Part shown: one piece after another, positions 42,228-51,350 of the stretch
How the letters are laid out: each line of letters starts with the position of its first letter
Numbering within the stretch: position 1 is the first letter of the stretch
DNA from: Kuafuiihalomonas phototrophica
GTDB lineage: Bacteria; Myxococcota; Kuafuiibacteriia; Kuafuiibacteriales; Kuafuiibacteriaceae
DNA length: 64,000 nucleotides
Direction: 5' to 3'
NCBI GenBank assembly: GCA_031800475.1
Contig: DAPKRQ010000263.1
Coordinates: forward strand, 26,917-90,916
Notes under the pieces: generated by a model
Database searches by the model: none
Told to the model about the DNA's origin: nothing
What the model saw: only the letters and a program-made list of their open reading frames with translations
Program-made: the position numbers and the translations under genes

Positions 42228-45200
42228 ATGTCGCACCGCCCGGATCGCGTTCGGAAGCTCTTTGCGGCGGGGCTGACGGTGGCGCTTCACGGATCTTTGG
42301 CGTGGGCCCAACCCGCCTCGGATCGTTTGCCAGCGGAAGCTACACTCCGGTTCGACGCAGAGGGTCCGAGACGGCTGTTGCCACGGGTTCGATTTCACCC
42401 GGTGATCGATCCCCTGCCCTCGCTGGCCATCACTGGGCTGACCCAGGACGCGAAGGGCTTTCTGTGGGTGGCCACGCAGAATGGCTTGGGGCGGTGGGAC
42501 GGCCGACAGATGACGGTCTTTCGTGCCCGCGAGGGCAAGAAGAAGGGAGGCCTGCCCTCCTCGTACGCCAGCGCGATCACCGCCGACGGCGCGGGTGACG
42601 TGTGGGTGGGAACCTATGACCGAGGCGTGGCCCGCTTCTCCTACCGGGACGGAAGCTGGGAGACATGGGACACCGAAGAAAGATTGTCATCCCCGTCCGT
42701 CACAGCGCTGCACGCCGACGGAGAAGGACAAATGTGGGTAGGACACGCCACCGGTACGGTGGACCGGATCTCGGTCGACAGCGGCTCGGTCACGGCAGTC
42801 GTCGAGCCCGGTTACATCGATGCCGAGATCACTTCGATTCGGTCCACCCAGGACGGATCTGTCTGGCTCGCGTCAAAAGATGGCCTTCATCGTTTCCGGA
42901 ACGGCGTCCTCGATTCATACCGCCACGACCCCTTCGTGGAAGGCTCGCTACCGGCCCAGGAACTGAATGATGTCCTCGTGGACGACGGCCGAGTCTGGGT
43001 GGCTACGGCGGGCCGGGGCGTCTTCGTGGCGTCCACGAGGGACATGCGTTTCGAGCGGGTCCGAGAAGGCTCGGAAAACGCCCACGCCCTCGTACTCGAG
43101 CGCGGACCCGACGGCTCGGTGTGGGTCGGGACCCGAGTGGGTTTGGAGCAGCATCTCCCCGACGGAAGCTTTCAGCGCTATCAGCGCGATGAAAAGGATC
43201 CCGCTTCCGAATCCTTCCCCCCTTGGACCAGCGAGCTTCTGTTCGATGGTCGAGGCATCCTATGGCTCGCGGGGTTCGGACACGGCCTGCGCAAGCTGGA
43301 CTTCCATGAAAGCCAGTTTGGGCCATTGCACCTCGACCGGCTCACGTCGCCCGTCTTCGCCGAAGAGACTCCGGGCACGGTCTGGATTGGAACACCTACA
43401 CGCGGCCTCTATCGGGTCGATTTTGAGGGTGACCAGGTCCGGCGGTACCCAACCTTTCGGGTGGGAGGGAGGACGAGAAGGCTTCTCGGCACGTGGATCA
43501 CCGCCGTCCACCACAGCTCGCGCATCCGCCTGCCGGGCCGACGCCAGCCATCGAACCCGGCGGGCAATGTATTCATTTCGACCGAAGCCCACGGTATCCT
43601 GGGCCTCGATGCCGGCACCGGCACGGGCCGGGCCATTCCCGTGGACGTGGTCGAAGAGGGCCTCTTCGACACCCTCCGAGTCGACGACTTCGTAGAGTCC
43701 GGCGGAATGCTCTTCGCCGCCTCCTGGGGCGGAGGTCTGCTGCGTTACGTTCCCGAGCGGGGCCACTTCGAGCGGGTCCCGGTCGAGTTGCCGAGCCCTT
43801 ACCTGTACGACCTGGAGGTAGCCCCGGACGGCCGATTGTGGGTGGGTATGGCCGAAGGCGGCGTGGCGTCGATCCGACCGGACCCCCTCGAGCTGACCGT
43901 GCCCGACGCGGTGAATGCGAGTCTTCCCGATCGAAACGTCACTTCCGTGCGGGTCGAAGACGGACGACTGTGGATGGGTACCTTTGGCGGGGGATTGGTC
44001 CGGTGGGATCCCCGCTCTGGGGACCTCAACAGCTGGGGCATGGAGGAAGGCCTGCCGAGCGACACCGTGTTTTCGGCGCTCCGGGGAGATGACGGCGCCC
44101 TGTGGGCGTCGACCCCTAGAGGACTGGTTCGAACCCGCGTCGAACCCGATGCCAGCCTGGGACCGACGCGGATTTTGGGTCTGGCGGACGGACTGCAGGG
44201 CGACGAGTTCAACCAGAGCACGCATCTCGCCGGATCCGACGGCCATCTGTACTTCGGCGGGACCCGGGGCGGACATCGCTTCAGACCCTCGGACCTCGAG
44301 TGGCCGGACCATCGGCCCCAGGTTCACGTGATGGATTTCTCGATCTTTCAAGAGTCGGTGCCTCTCGAGGAGCCGGTGTGGACCCATCCTCCCGTCCACC
44401 TCGGTTATCGCGACTCGGTCTTTTCATTCGAATTCGTGGCGCCGTATGGAGGCAATCCGAACCGACTTACCTACGCCTATCGCCTCGCCGGACTGAGCGG
44501 TTCCTGGATCGAGAGCGACCGAACCTTCGCCACATTCACGAGCCTTCCCGGCGGCAACTACAACTTCCAGGTTCGTGCCCGGATCGACGGCGGAACCTGG
44601 TCGGAACCCACGACGATTCCGATTCGGGTGGATCGCCCCCCTTGGCTGCGATGGTGGGCCTTTGTCATCTACGGAGCCATCGGGGCTTTGGTGGCTCTCG
44701 CGTTCCTGCGACGCCAGCGCGCCAAGCTTCGAGCGATGCAGCAGGCCCACCGCCTTCAGACGGTGGAGCGCGAACTGGAGCTGACCAGTGCGGTGCAGAC
44801 CGGTTTTTTGCCCACGGAAGACCGATTCGACGACGGTCGGGTTCGGCTGCAGGGCTACTATCGACCGGCGGACCAATGCTCCGGCGACTGGTGGTACTTC
44901 GAAGACGATTCGGACCAAACCTTGTCGGTCTTGGTGGGCGACGTGACCGGGCACGGTCCCGGGCCGGCCATGGTGACAGCCGCAGCTGCCACCGCATTCC
45001 GCGTAAGCCGGTCGGGCGACCCCTTGGCTCAGCGACTGGGTGCAGTCCATTCCGAGGTCCAGTCCGTGGCCCGCGGCAAATACCACATGACGATGACAGC
45101 CGTGCAGGTTGACAAGCGGACCGGCGCGTTCCGTCTTTTCAGTGCTGCGGGTATGCCGGTCGTCATCGTCAAGAGGGAGGGACGGCCAAAGACCGTGACA

Positions 45201-45503
45201 TGCCGAGGCGTCCCACTGGGCTTCGATGGCTTCGAGATCGCCTGGACCGACGGACAGTTGGATCCTCACGATCGGCTGGTTCTCTTCACCGACGGAATTC
45301 CCGAGCTCGAGACACCAAAAGGTCGCCTGCTGGGTGTACGAGGCTTTTCACGGTGGTTCGAAGGCGCCCGGGGCGACTCGCTGGAAGGGGTGGTGCGGCA
45401 CGTGGTGGGCCGAGCAGAGCAGATGCTGAACGGCGCGGCTCAAGAAGACGACTGGACCTTTGCCATCGTCGAGTACGTTCCTTCGGAACCCGCAGCTCGC
45501 TGA
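42228..45503 (+). CDS. Propeller receptor fused to SpoIIE-type phosphatase
   Basis: This 1091-residue transmembrane receptor has a signal peptide (AAGLTVALHGSLAWA). The periplasmic part is a run of two-component-regulator propeller blades (GFLWVATQNGLGRWDG, DVWVGTYDRGVARF, RLWMGTFGGGLVRWDP and others, about fourteen in all), then a Y_Y_Y-type sandwich (LTYAYRLAGLSGSWIE, then GGNYNFQVRAR). One membrane helix lies near residues 806-826 (WWAFVIYGAIGALVALAFL), followed by a short coiled coil. The cytoplasmic domain is a PP2C/SpoIIE/RsbU phosphatase: GDWWYFEDD, LVGDVTGHGPGPAMVT, LFTDGIPELE. In the common family the output is a histidine kinase. Here it would dephosphorylate an anti-anti-sigma-like partner, which is not in the window. 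Confidence 0.88.
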   Translation: MSHRPDRVRKLFAAGLTVALHGSLAWAQPASDRLPAEATLRFDAEGPRRLLPRVRFHPVIDPLPSLAITGLTQDAKGFLWVATQNGLGRWDGRQMTVFRAREGKKKGGLPSSYASAITADGAGDVWVGTYDRGVARFSYRDGSWETWDTEERLSSPSVTALHADGEGQMWVGHATGTVDRISVDSGSVTAVVEPGYIDAEITSIRSTQDGSVWLASKDGLHRFRNGVLDSYRHDPFVEGSLPAQELNDVLVDDGRVWVATAGRGVFVASTRDMRFERVREGSENAHALVLERGPDGSVWVGTRVGLEQHLPDGSFQRYQRDEKDPASESFPPWTSELLFDGRGILWLAGFGHGLRKLDFHESQFGPLHLDRLTSPVFAEETPGTVWIGTPTRGLYRVDFEGDQVRRYPTFRVGGRTRRLLGTWITAVHHSSRIRLPGRRQPSNPAGNVFISTEAHGILGLDAGTGTGRAIPVDVVEEGLFDTLRVDDFVESGGMLFAASWGGGLLRYVPERGHFERVPVELPSPYLYDLEVAPDGRLWVGMAEGGVASIRPDPLELTVPDAVNASLPDRNVTSVRVEDGRLWMGTFGGGLVRWDPRSGDLNSWGMEEGLPSDTVFSALRGDDGALWASTPRGLVRTRVEPDASLGPTRILGLADGLQGDEFNQSTHLAGSDGHLYFGGTRGGHRFRPSDLEWPDHRPQVHVMDFSIFQESVPLEEPVWTHPPVHLGYRDSVFSFEFVAPYGGNPNRLTYAYRLAGLSGSWIESDRTFATFTSLPGGNYNFQVRARIDGGTWSEPTTIPIRVDRPPWLRWWAFVIYGAIGALVALAFLRRQRAKLRAMQQAHRLQTVERELELTSAVQTGFLPTEDRFDDGRVRLQGYYRPADQCSGDWWYFEDDSDQTLSVLVGDVTGHGPGPAMVTAAAATAFRVSRSGDPLAQRLGAVHSEVQSVARGKYHMTMTAVQVDKRTGAFRLFSAAGMPVVIVKREGRPKTVTCRGVPLGFDGFEIAWTDGQLDPHDRLVLFTDGIPELETPKGRLLGVRGFSRWFEGARGDSLEGVVRHVVGRAEQMLNGAAQEDDWTFAIVEYVPSEPAAR

Positions 45504-45513
45504 GCGACGCCGT

Positions 45514-46305
45514 TCAGACGAACGCAGGACGCATGTTTCCCAGCGTGAGTCCGCCATCCACGACGATGGCCTGACCGGTCACGTATCGGGCTCCCTCACC
45601 GAGAAGAAACTCGATCACCCGGGCTACGTCGTCTGCCCTGCCGACCCTTCCTAGGGGCACGAAGGGCTCGATCCGTGCCAACCGTTCGGCGCTTCCAGCC
45701 TGGTCGGGAGCGGTGGACTGAGCCGTGGTGATGAAGCCGGGTGCCACGGCATTGACGCGAACCCCGTCGCCGCCGAGTTCGATGGCCAAGGACCGGACCA
45801 GCCCCTCGATGGCCCCTTTCGACGCCGCATAGTGTCCGTGTCCGGACCAGCCCCAACGAGGGCCCATGATCGAGGATACCGCCACCACCGCGCCCCCGCT
45901 GGCCCTAAGTGCAGACTCCGCCCCTCGGACGGCGTGCAGAACTCCACCGAAGTTCACATCCATGACCCGGAGCCAAGCATCCCGGCGCAGCTCACCCAAA
46001 ATCCGCCGGTTCGCGATGCCAGCGTTCGCGACCAGGCCAGTCAAACCCTCGACCGCCGTCAGCTCCCGAATCCGTTCCTCGAACCGCTCGGCCTCGGACA
46101 CGTCTGCCACCAGGACCTCCACGTCGTGCCGAACCCCTTCGGCTCGCAGGGTGTCTCGAAGTTCGATCAGGGGGCCCTCCTCGACATCATTGGCCACCAC
46201 CCGATGCCCTCCGCGGGCCAACGAAGCGACGGTGGCCCAGCCGATACCCGAGGGCGATCCAGCCCCCGTAACGAGAACTCGTGAAGGGCTTTCGTCTCGA
46301 TCCAC
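45514..46305 (-). CDS. Short-chain dehydrogenase/reductase
   Basis: This 263-residue protein is FabG-like. The GTG at 46305 follows an AAAAGGG sequence and precedes the nucleotide loop TGAGSPSGIG. It also has LVANAGIANRR, the catalytic Ser in AVSSIMG, and Tyr/Lys in HYAASKGAIEG, with a final GQAIVVDGGLT typical of classical SDRs. The substrate is unknown. It diverges from a cytochrome P450 gene with only 45 bases between starts, so both may be controlled together. Its end lies ten bases from the convergent receptor gene. Confidence 0.85.
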   Translation of the reverse strand: MDRDESPSRVLVTGAGSPSGIGWATVASLARGGHRVVANDVEEGPLIELRDTLRAEGVRHDVEVLVADVSEAERFEERIRELTAVEGLTGLVANAGIANRRILGELRRDAWLRVMDVNFGGVLHAVRGAESALRASGGAVVAVSSIMGPRWGWSGHGHYAASKGAIEGLVRSLAIELGGDGVRVNAVAPGFITTAQSTAPDQAGSAERLARIEPFVPLGRVGRADDVARVIEFLLGEGARYVTGQAIVVDGGLTLGNMRPAFV

Positions 46306-46314
46306 CGGGCCCTT

Positions 46315-46344
46315 TTGACATCGACTCGGGGCCGTCTTCAATAT
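46315..46344 (+). promoter_or_regulatory. Possible promoter of the P450 gene
   Basis: TTGACA at 46315-46320 matches the -35 consensus exactly. The best -10 candidate is CAATAT at 46339-46344 (18-base spacer, a weak match). Transcription would start only a few bases before the ATG at 46351, implying a nearly leaderless message. Confidence 0.3.
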
Positions 46345-46350
46345 CCCTGC

Positions 46351-47586
46351 ATGGTCTTCGACGACCTGGTAGCGCGCTCCGACTTCTTGGCGGACCCATA
46401 CCCGACGTACCACCGCATGCGGAGCGAAGCCCCGATCTTCTACAGTGAGCGCTGGGGAGGGTGGGTACTCACGAGGCACCGCGACGTGGTCGAAACCAAA
46501 CGAGATCACCAGCGATTTTCGAACGGTGGCCGCTTCGCTGCATTCATTCGAAAGCTACCCGAAGCAGCCGACGGCACGCTCACGCCGTTGTTCGAGGCCT
46601 TCGACACCGGGATCATCCACCGGGATCCTCCGAAGCACGCGGAGCTTCGTCGCATCGTCATGAAGGCCTTCAACCCCAGGGCCATGCGGGCTCTGTCGGA
46701 CTTCATCGAAGACTGGACCGACCGCGCCCTGGCGACCGCGGAAGAGCGGGGGGAGTTCGACATGGTGGCCGACCTGGCAGAGCCCCTTCCCTGCACGGTC
46801 GTAGCAAAATTGGTGGGTGTGGCCCCCCAGATGCAGGGGCGTTTCAAGGCGTGGGCCGACGACATCACGGGCTTTTTGGTCACGCCGGATTCCGAAACCA
46901 CGCGGCGGGCCCTCGGGAGCGTCCTGGACGCTCGTGCGTGGCTCACGGAGCTCATCGAAGCCCGTCGCCGCTTTCCCGAAAACGACCTGATCTCCGCCTT
47001 CGCCAACGAAGACCTCCAAGGCATTCGCATGTCTACCGATGACGTGCTCTCCACAGCTCGTACATTCATGGTGGCAGGACACGGAACGACCACCTCTTTG
47101 CTCGCCGTGGGCACCCTGGCACTCCTGCAGCACCCCAAAGCCATGATCCGGCTCCGAAGGCTCCTCGATACCACCGACCCGGCGGTGAAGAAGGCTGCAC
47201 TGCGCAGGGCCATCGAAGAGATGATGCGTTTTGAAAGCCCCCTTCAGCGGGATCTTCGGATCTGCGCTCGTGACCTGGAGTTTCGGGGGCAGCCCATGAA
47301 GGCGGGAGATCTGGTGGTGCAGGTCCTGGGCGCGGCCCATCGAGACCCGAAAGTCTTCGAGCGACCGGACGCGTTCGATCCCGAGCGGAGCTCCAACCGC
47401 CACCTGGCATTCGGCGTTGGCATTCACGCGTGCATCGGCGCCACCTTGGCGCGTTTGGAGGCGGAGATCGTGTTCGAGAAGCTACTCTGTAGATTTCGCC
47501 ACATCGAGTTGGTAGAGCCGGACATCGATTGGGAGAGAAGCGTGGTGCGTCTTCCAAAGCGTCTTCGGCTGCGTGTCCGGGCCTGA
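46351..47586 (+). CDS. Cytochrome P450
   Basis: This 411-residue soluble bacterial P450 starts at the ATG at 46351 (MVFDDLV). The helix-I oxygen-binding motif is AGHGTTT, the ExxR pair is in EEMMRFESP, and the haem loop is FGVGIHACIG with the axial Cys at residue 361. A typical HRDPPKHAELRRIVMKAF block lies near the N-terminus. It resembles CYP107/CYP109-type hydroxylases that act on fatty acids, terpenoids or polyketides. No dedicated ferredoxin is adjacent. The divergent SDR is the obvious partner for a hydroxylate-then-oxidise sequence, an inference from gene order. Confidence 0.92.
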   Translation: MVFDDLVARSDFLADPYPTYHRMRSEAPIFYSERWGGWVLTRHRDVVETKRDHQRFSNGGRFAAFIRKLPEAADGTLTPLFEAFDTGIIHRDPPKHAELRRIVMKAFNPRAMRALSDFIEDWTDRALATAEERGEFDMVADLAEPLPCTVVAKLVGVAPQMQGRFKAWADDITGFLVTPDSETTRRALGSVLDARAWLTELIEARRRFPENDLISAFANEDLQGIRMSTDDVLSTARTFMVAGHGTTTSLLAVGTLALLQHPKAMIRLRRLLDTTDPAVKKAALRRAIEEMMRFESPLQRDLRICARDLEFRGQPMKAGDLVVQVLGAAHRDPKVFERPDAFDPERSSNRHLAFGVGIHACIGATLARLEAEIVFEKLLCRFRHIELVEPDIDWERSVVRLPKRLRLRVRA

Positions 47587-47821
47587 TTCGCTCCACCCTT
47601 CCCTTCGAGAGAAGTCCGACCGCATCCTACCTGGTGAAGAGAGGTGAACCCTTGTAGGACCATGTCGGGCAAAACTGCGGAAATCCGCGCTTTTCGGACG
47701 AATTTCGGCTACTTCCGCCCGTCGATTTTTTGCATCCCCCCGCTTCCACTCCCCTCCGAGGGCTGGTAGTTCCGCGACCGAGATCACAGAGACTGATCAG
47801 AAGGGAATCGAAGGAAGCGAG

Positions 47822-48781
47822 ATGCGTATCCAGTTTTTGAATCGAATCACCATGGCGCTCGTGCTCGGCGCCGCAGCCTGCGGGGACGACGACACGAGCA
47901 ACGCCAACGGAAGCAACAGCGGAGTTCACGGCGGCAACGGCAATGACCAAGTGGGTTTCACTTCTCCCGAGGGCGGCGAGGTCCGCTGGGAGTTCATGGA
48001 CTTTGGCGGAGGCGTGGAAGCCGTTCGTCTCACGGCGTTCTTCAAAGCGGCCCAGGACCCAGACTTCATTCCGTTCGTGCCCGAGGGTGAATGCACCGAG
48101 ATCACCGACTCCAACCCGCTGTGGCCGCTCGAGCCATCCGACCCCTCGAACACGACCTATTACAACGTCGGTAACCTCCGGGTCGGTGGCATGCCGCAAG
48201 CGACCGAAGTGCAGCCGATCATCGGGGGCCAGCCCGATCCCTTCTTCCGTTCGCACGATGTCTATTACTTCACGTTCCTGTCGAACATCGACCTGGCGAC
48301 CGGAATGGACACGGGCATCGACATTTCGGAGCTGATCGCCCCAGCCCGCACCTACAACGTGGAAGTGGAGGGCAACGCCGACTACGCGCCCTGGCGGATC
48401 AACGCAGAGCTGCGCATTCCCGGGCGCTACCCGGTGCCCGACGCGATGGACACCGCGAACATGGAGATTCAGGCCGGGCAGGACCTGCCGCTTCCGTTCA
48501 ACGATGAAGACGACGGCTTCAACGACCCGGTGATCCCGTTCGTCGTCATCGCGAACTCTGCCCAGGAAACCACTCACGTCTGTCTCGGCAACCCCGACGA
48601 GGACACAGTCGTTGTCGATGCCGCCACGACCCAGAACATGCCGGACGAAGGCTTCTTGCTCCATGCGACCTCGATCCACCGAGTGGTTCCATTGCCCGAC
48701 GAGAACGGCGAGGACACCGATCGTCGACTCGACCTGCTGGGCCTGTGGTGCTACCTGCGCCCGTTCACCAAGGTGCAGTGA
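47822..48781 (+). CDS. Hypothetical lipoprotein (319 aa)
   Basis: A strong GAAGGAAGCGAG ribosome-binding sequence precedes the ATG. The lipoprotein signal ends LVLGAAAC (Cys20), followed by an Asn/Gly/Ser-rich linker. The mature domain is beta-rich and acidic, with several Asp/Glu-Asp clusters (FNDEDDGFNDPVIPF) and three Cys. No family is recognised. It heads a group of three same-strand genes for exported proteins. The 235 bases before it contain a short GCGGA-AA-TCCGC palindrome and a T-run near 47728, but no confident promoter. Confidence 0.65.
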   Translation: MRIQFLNRITMALVLGAAACGDDDTSNANGSNSGVHGGNGNDQVGFTSPEGGEVRWEFMDFGGGVEAVRLTAFFKAAQDPDFIPFVPEGECTEITDSNPLWPLEPSDPSNTTYYNVGNLRVGGMPQATEVQPIIGGQPDPFFRSHDVYYFTFLSNIDLATGMDTGIDISELIAPARTYNVEVEGNADYAPWRINAELRIPGRYPVPDAMDTANMEIQAGQDLPLPFNDEDDGFNDPVIPFVVIANSAQETTHVCLGNPDEDTVVVDAATTQNMPDEGFLLHATSIHRVVPLPDENGEDTDRRLDLLGLWCYLRPFTKVQ

Positions 48782-48891
48782 ATCCAGCGCCGCGCTCGTT
48801 GCTCGGAACGCACTCTTCCCGAGCTTGAGATCCATTCAGAATCTTCTCTACCTGGCTTGAATCCGAGTCTACCCCGTGGCAGACCGACGCC

Positions 48892-49263
48892 ATGGGTCGC
48901 ATCTTCATCGCCCTGAGCACCATGCTCGCCATGGCCTGCGGACCGGGCGGCGACACGAACAACGACTGCACCGGGGGCTTTTCGGGAGTACTCCTCGAAG
49001 AGTCGGGGGAAGAGGCCGGGTACTTTTCGGCTTTTCTCACTTTTGCCGACCCTGGTGAGACGAGCGAGCTACGCAGCGGGTTCTTCTTTTTGGAAGAATC
49101 TGATGAGATCCCGTCCACCATGACCGTCTCGGATGACGGCCAGATCATGCCGCAGAGCGGCAGGGTACAACTGACCGGGGTCCTGGAAACAGACGACTGC
49201 ACGGCGTCGGGCCAGTGGACCGCCCTCGGCCGGTCCGGAACCTTCACGGCGGAAAAGCAATGA
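48892..49263 (+). CDS. Small lipoprotein (123 aa)
   Basis: The signal ends STMLAMAC (Cys16). The short mature domain is beta-rich and contains a second pair of Cys (NDCTGG, then DDCTASGQW) that probably form a disulfide. No family is recognised. Its stop overlaps the start of the following barrel gene (ATGATG region at 49260), so the two are translationally coupled and may act as a lipoprotein and barrel pair. Confidence 0.6.
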   Translation: MGRIFIALSTMLAMACGPGGDTNNDCTGGFSGVLLEESGEEAGYFSAFLTFADPGETSELRSGFFFLEESDEIPSTMTVSDDGQIMPQSGRVQLTGVLETDDCTASGQWTALGRSGTFTAEKQ

Positions 49264-50186
49264 TGGCCAAGACTCGAACCCTCCTCCTATCCTTCCTGCT
49301 CGCCGGCTTGGCGATGACGGCGGCCTCGCCGGCTTTCGGTCAGGCTTGGGTCGGCGAAACCAACAGTCTGAGCCTCGGGGTCCAGTACACACTGGCGCCC
49401 TCGAACGAGATCGTTGAAGAAGAAGGTCTAAGCATCGGCAACACGGATCTGCTGGCCCAGATCGTGACGCTTTCCGCCGACTACGTCACCCCGATCCCCC
49501 GACTGGCAGTGCGGCTGCAGCTTCCGTTGGTCATCGTCGAGTATCAGGGCACGGACACCCCCGGTCTGGAGCGCCATGGTAGCCTGGACGATGGAAGCCT
49601 CCACCTGGTTCCGACAGACCTGCGGCTCGACGTGCGATATGGAGTCCTGGTCGACCCCTTCGCCTTGGCTGTCAACTTGGGTGGCAGCCTCCCCACGCAC
49701 GATTACGAGACCCAAGGATTCGCAGCACCGGGGCGCGGGATCGCGAAGTTCCATCTGGGAGCCTCGGTCGGTCGCACGCTCGAGCCCCTGCTGGACGAGC
49801 TTTTTTTCCAGGTGGGTTACGAGCTGACCCTCGGCGAAAACTTCTCGACCTCTGCACCGGAGACGTCCGAAATCTCGCAGCACTATTCGGACGTTTCGGC
49901 GACCATCGGATACTTCATCTTGCCGCAGCTTCCGGTGACCGTGGACTTCGACTACCACGTCCAGCACGACGGGATACGCTTTCTCGAATTCGGTGATTTG
50001 TCCTCGCCCCTTCAAGATTTTCACGATGCGCTCCTGCTCGAAGAGGTTGTGCTATTCGGTGGAAGCCTATCCTACTTCTTCGGAGAACGGCTGGCGGTTA
50101 CCGGATTCGGGCGCGCATTCGTCGGCGGCGCGAACACCCGGAACCAGTACATCCTCGGCGCAAACTTCGACATTCGCGTCTTCTGA
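49260..50186 (+). CDS. Predicted outer-membrane barrel protein (308 aa)
   Basis: Two adjacent ATG codons (49260 and 49263) serve as the start. A clear signal peptide ends ASPAFGQA. The mature part is made of amphipathic strands (VRLQLPLVIVEYQG, FFQVGYELTLGENF, VTVDFDYHVQHDG) and finishes with FDIRVF, a terminal Phe as expected for an outer-membrane barrel. It resembles the MetA-pathway/transporter-like barrels that take up hydrophobic compounds, but I cannot name a family. The overlap with the small lipoprotein gene suggests joint assembly. Confidence 0.65.
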   Translation: MMAKTRTLLLSFLLAGLAMTAASPAFGQAWVGETNSLSLGVQYTLAPSNEIVEEEGLSIGNTDLLAQIVTLSADYVTPIPRLAVRLQLPLVIVEYQGTDTPGLERHGSLDDGSLHLVPTDLRLDVRYGVLVDPFALAVNLGGSLPTHDYETQGFAAPGRGIAKFHLGASVGRTLEPLLDELFFQVGYELTLGENFSTSAPETSEISQHYSDVSATIGYFILPQLPVTVDFDYHVQHDGIRFLEFGDLSSPLQDFHDALLLEEVVLFGGSLSYFFGERLAVTGFGRAFVGGANTRNQYILGANFDIRVF

Positions 50187-50253
50187 TCCTCGCCCCACAA
50201 TTGTCACAGGGGCCCCTTGCGGCCACATCTTGCCGGCGTGCTAGCGTTTGCAC

Positions 50254-50751
50254 GTGACCCAAATCTCGGTAACGCCGGAACTTCTGGTCCGGACCATCGT
50301 AGAGAACGGGGTGACCCACGTTCCCTATCTTCCGGACATCGAGCACGACAGCACGTATCAGCTCATGTCCCGGGCGCCGTCCTTGACGATGATTCCCGTA
50401 TCTCGCGAGGGCGAGACGATGGCGGTCGCGGCCGGGCTCATCGTGGGAGGCAAAAAGCCCCTGATCGTCATTCAAAATACCGGAATGTTCGAGTCCGGAG
50501 ATTCGATCCGAGGATTCGGCCACTACGCTCGGATCCCGTTCGTCATGATGGTGGGATACCGAGGCTGGGATCCGGCGGGCCATCCGAAGGATTCGGCTGC
50601 GGTGTACACTGAGCCTGTACTCGAAGCCTGGGGGATCCGCTCGTTCCCGATTCTCGAGGACGCCGACCTGAGCCGGATTGCGGCGGCCTATTCCACCGCG
50701 ACCGAGACCGGGAAGCCCACGGCCATTCTCCTGCCGGAGGAAACCAAGTGA
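50254..50751 (+). CDS. ThDP-dependent 2-oxoacid decarboxylase, alpha subunit (ComD-like)
   Basis: This 165-residue protein starts at GTG 50254; a TTG two codons earlier is possible. It corresponds to the pyrimidine-binding half of a thiamine-diphosphate decarboxylase, with the catalytic Glu in REGETMAVAAGL and the family segment LIVIQNTGMFESGDSIRGFG, near that of sulfopyruvate decarboxylase ComD and phosphonopyruvate decarboxylase. Its stop overlaps the start of the beta subunit (GTGA). The substrate cannot be read from sequence: sulfopyruvate, phosphonopyruvate or an elongated 2-oxoacid from the Leu-type enzymes downstream are all possible. It opens the ten-gene cluster. Confidence 0.82.
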   Translation: MTQISVTPELLVRTIVENGVTHVPYLPDIEHDSTYQLMSRAPSLTMIPVSREGETMAVAAGLIVGGKKPLIVIQNTGMFESGDSIRGFGHYARIPFVMMVGYRGWDPAGHPKDSAAVYTEPVLEAWGIRSFPILEDADLSRIAAAYSTATETGKPTAILLPEETK

Positions 50752-51329
50752 TCCGAGTTTCCGAGTTGTTCGCTCGCTTCGAATCCCGCCGGGATGGCGC
50801 CATCGTCATTCCATGCCAGACCGCTCGCCAGCCCTGGTTCGACGTGAGCCGCGAGCCGGACTTGGACGTGCACTTTCGGGGTTGCATGGGCAAAGGCTCG
50901 TCGCTGGGGCTGGGCCTGGCTATGGCTCGCCCCGAGCGGCCGGTTTGGGTGTTCGACGGGGACGGAAGCCTTCTGATGAACCTGGGGACAATGGCCACCA
51001 TCGTCGCGCAGGCTCCGCCCAACTACTCCCTGTTCGTCCTCGAGAACGGAGTCTACGCCGGAACCGGAGGGCAGCCGGTTCCCGCTCGCGACAAGTTGTC
51101 CTTCGAGGGGCTGGCTCGAGCCGCTGGTTTCGAGCGCACTTTCACCGCCGACACCATCCAGCAGGTCGACCAGAACCTGGATGCTTGGCTCCAATGGACC
51201 GGACCGGTATTCGGAGCTTTTCGGACCGAGATCGTGCCCGGTGGCAATCGCCTTCGGGACCAGCTGCCTCATCTTTGGGATTGCCTCGGCCGGCTTCGCT
51301 CCCGCCTGGCCCATCCACCAGCTTCTTGA
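50748..51329 (+). CDS. ThDP-dependent 2-oxoacid decarboxylase, beta subunit (ComE-like)
   Basis: This 193-residue protein is the diphosphate-binding half of the two-part decarboxylase. The GDGSLLMNLGTMATIV motif, followed by an Asn about 28 residues on (VLENGVYAGTGGQP), binds thiamine diphosphate and magnesium. The NGVYAGTGGQP loop is characteristic of the sulfopyruvate/phosphonopyruvate branch. It starts with GTG overlapping the alpha subunit stop, so equal amounts are made. LeuC follows after 21 bases. Together the two subunits would turn a 2-oxoacid into an aldehyde and carbon dioxide. Confidence 0.85.
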   Translation: MIRVSELFARFESRRDGAIVIPCQTARQPWFDVSREPDLDVHFRGCMGKGSSLGLGLAMARPERPVWVFDGDGSLLMNLGTMATIVAQAPPNYSLFVLENGVYAGTGGQPVPARDKLSFEGLARAAGFERTFTADTIQQVDQNLDAWLQWTGPVFGAFRTEIVPGGNRLRDQLPHLWDCLGRLRSRLAHPPAS

Positions 51330-51350
51330 ACGAGAATCCGGAGAATGGTC

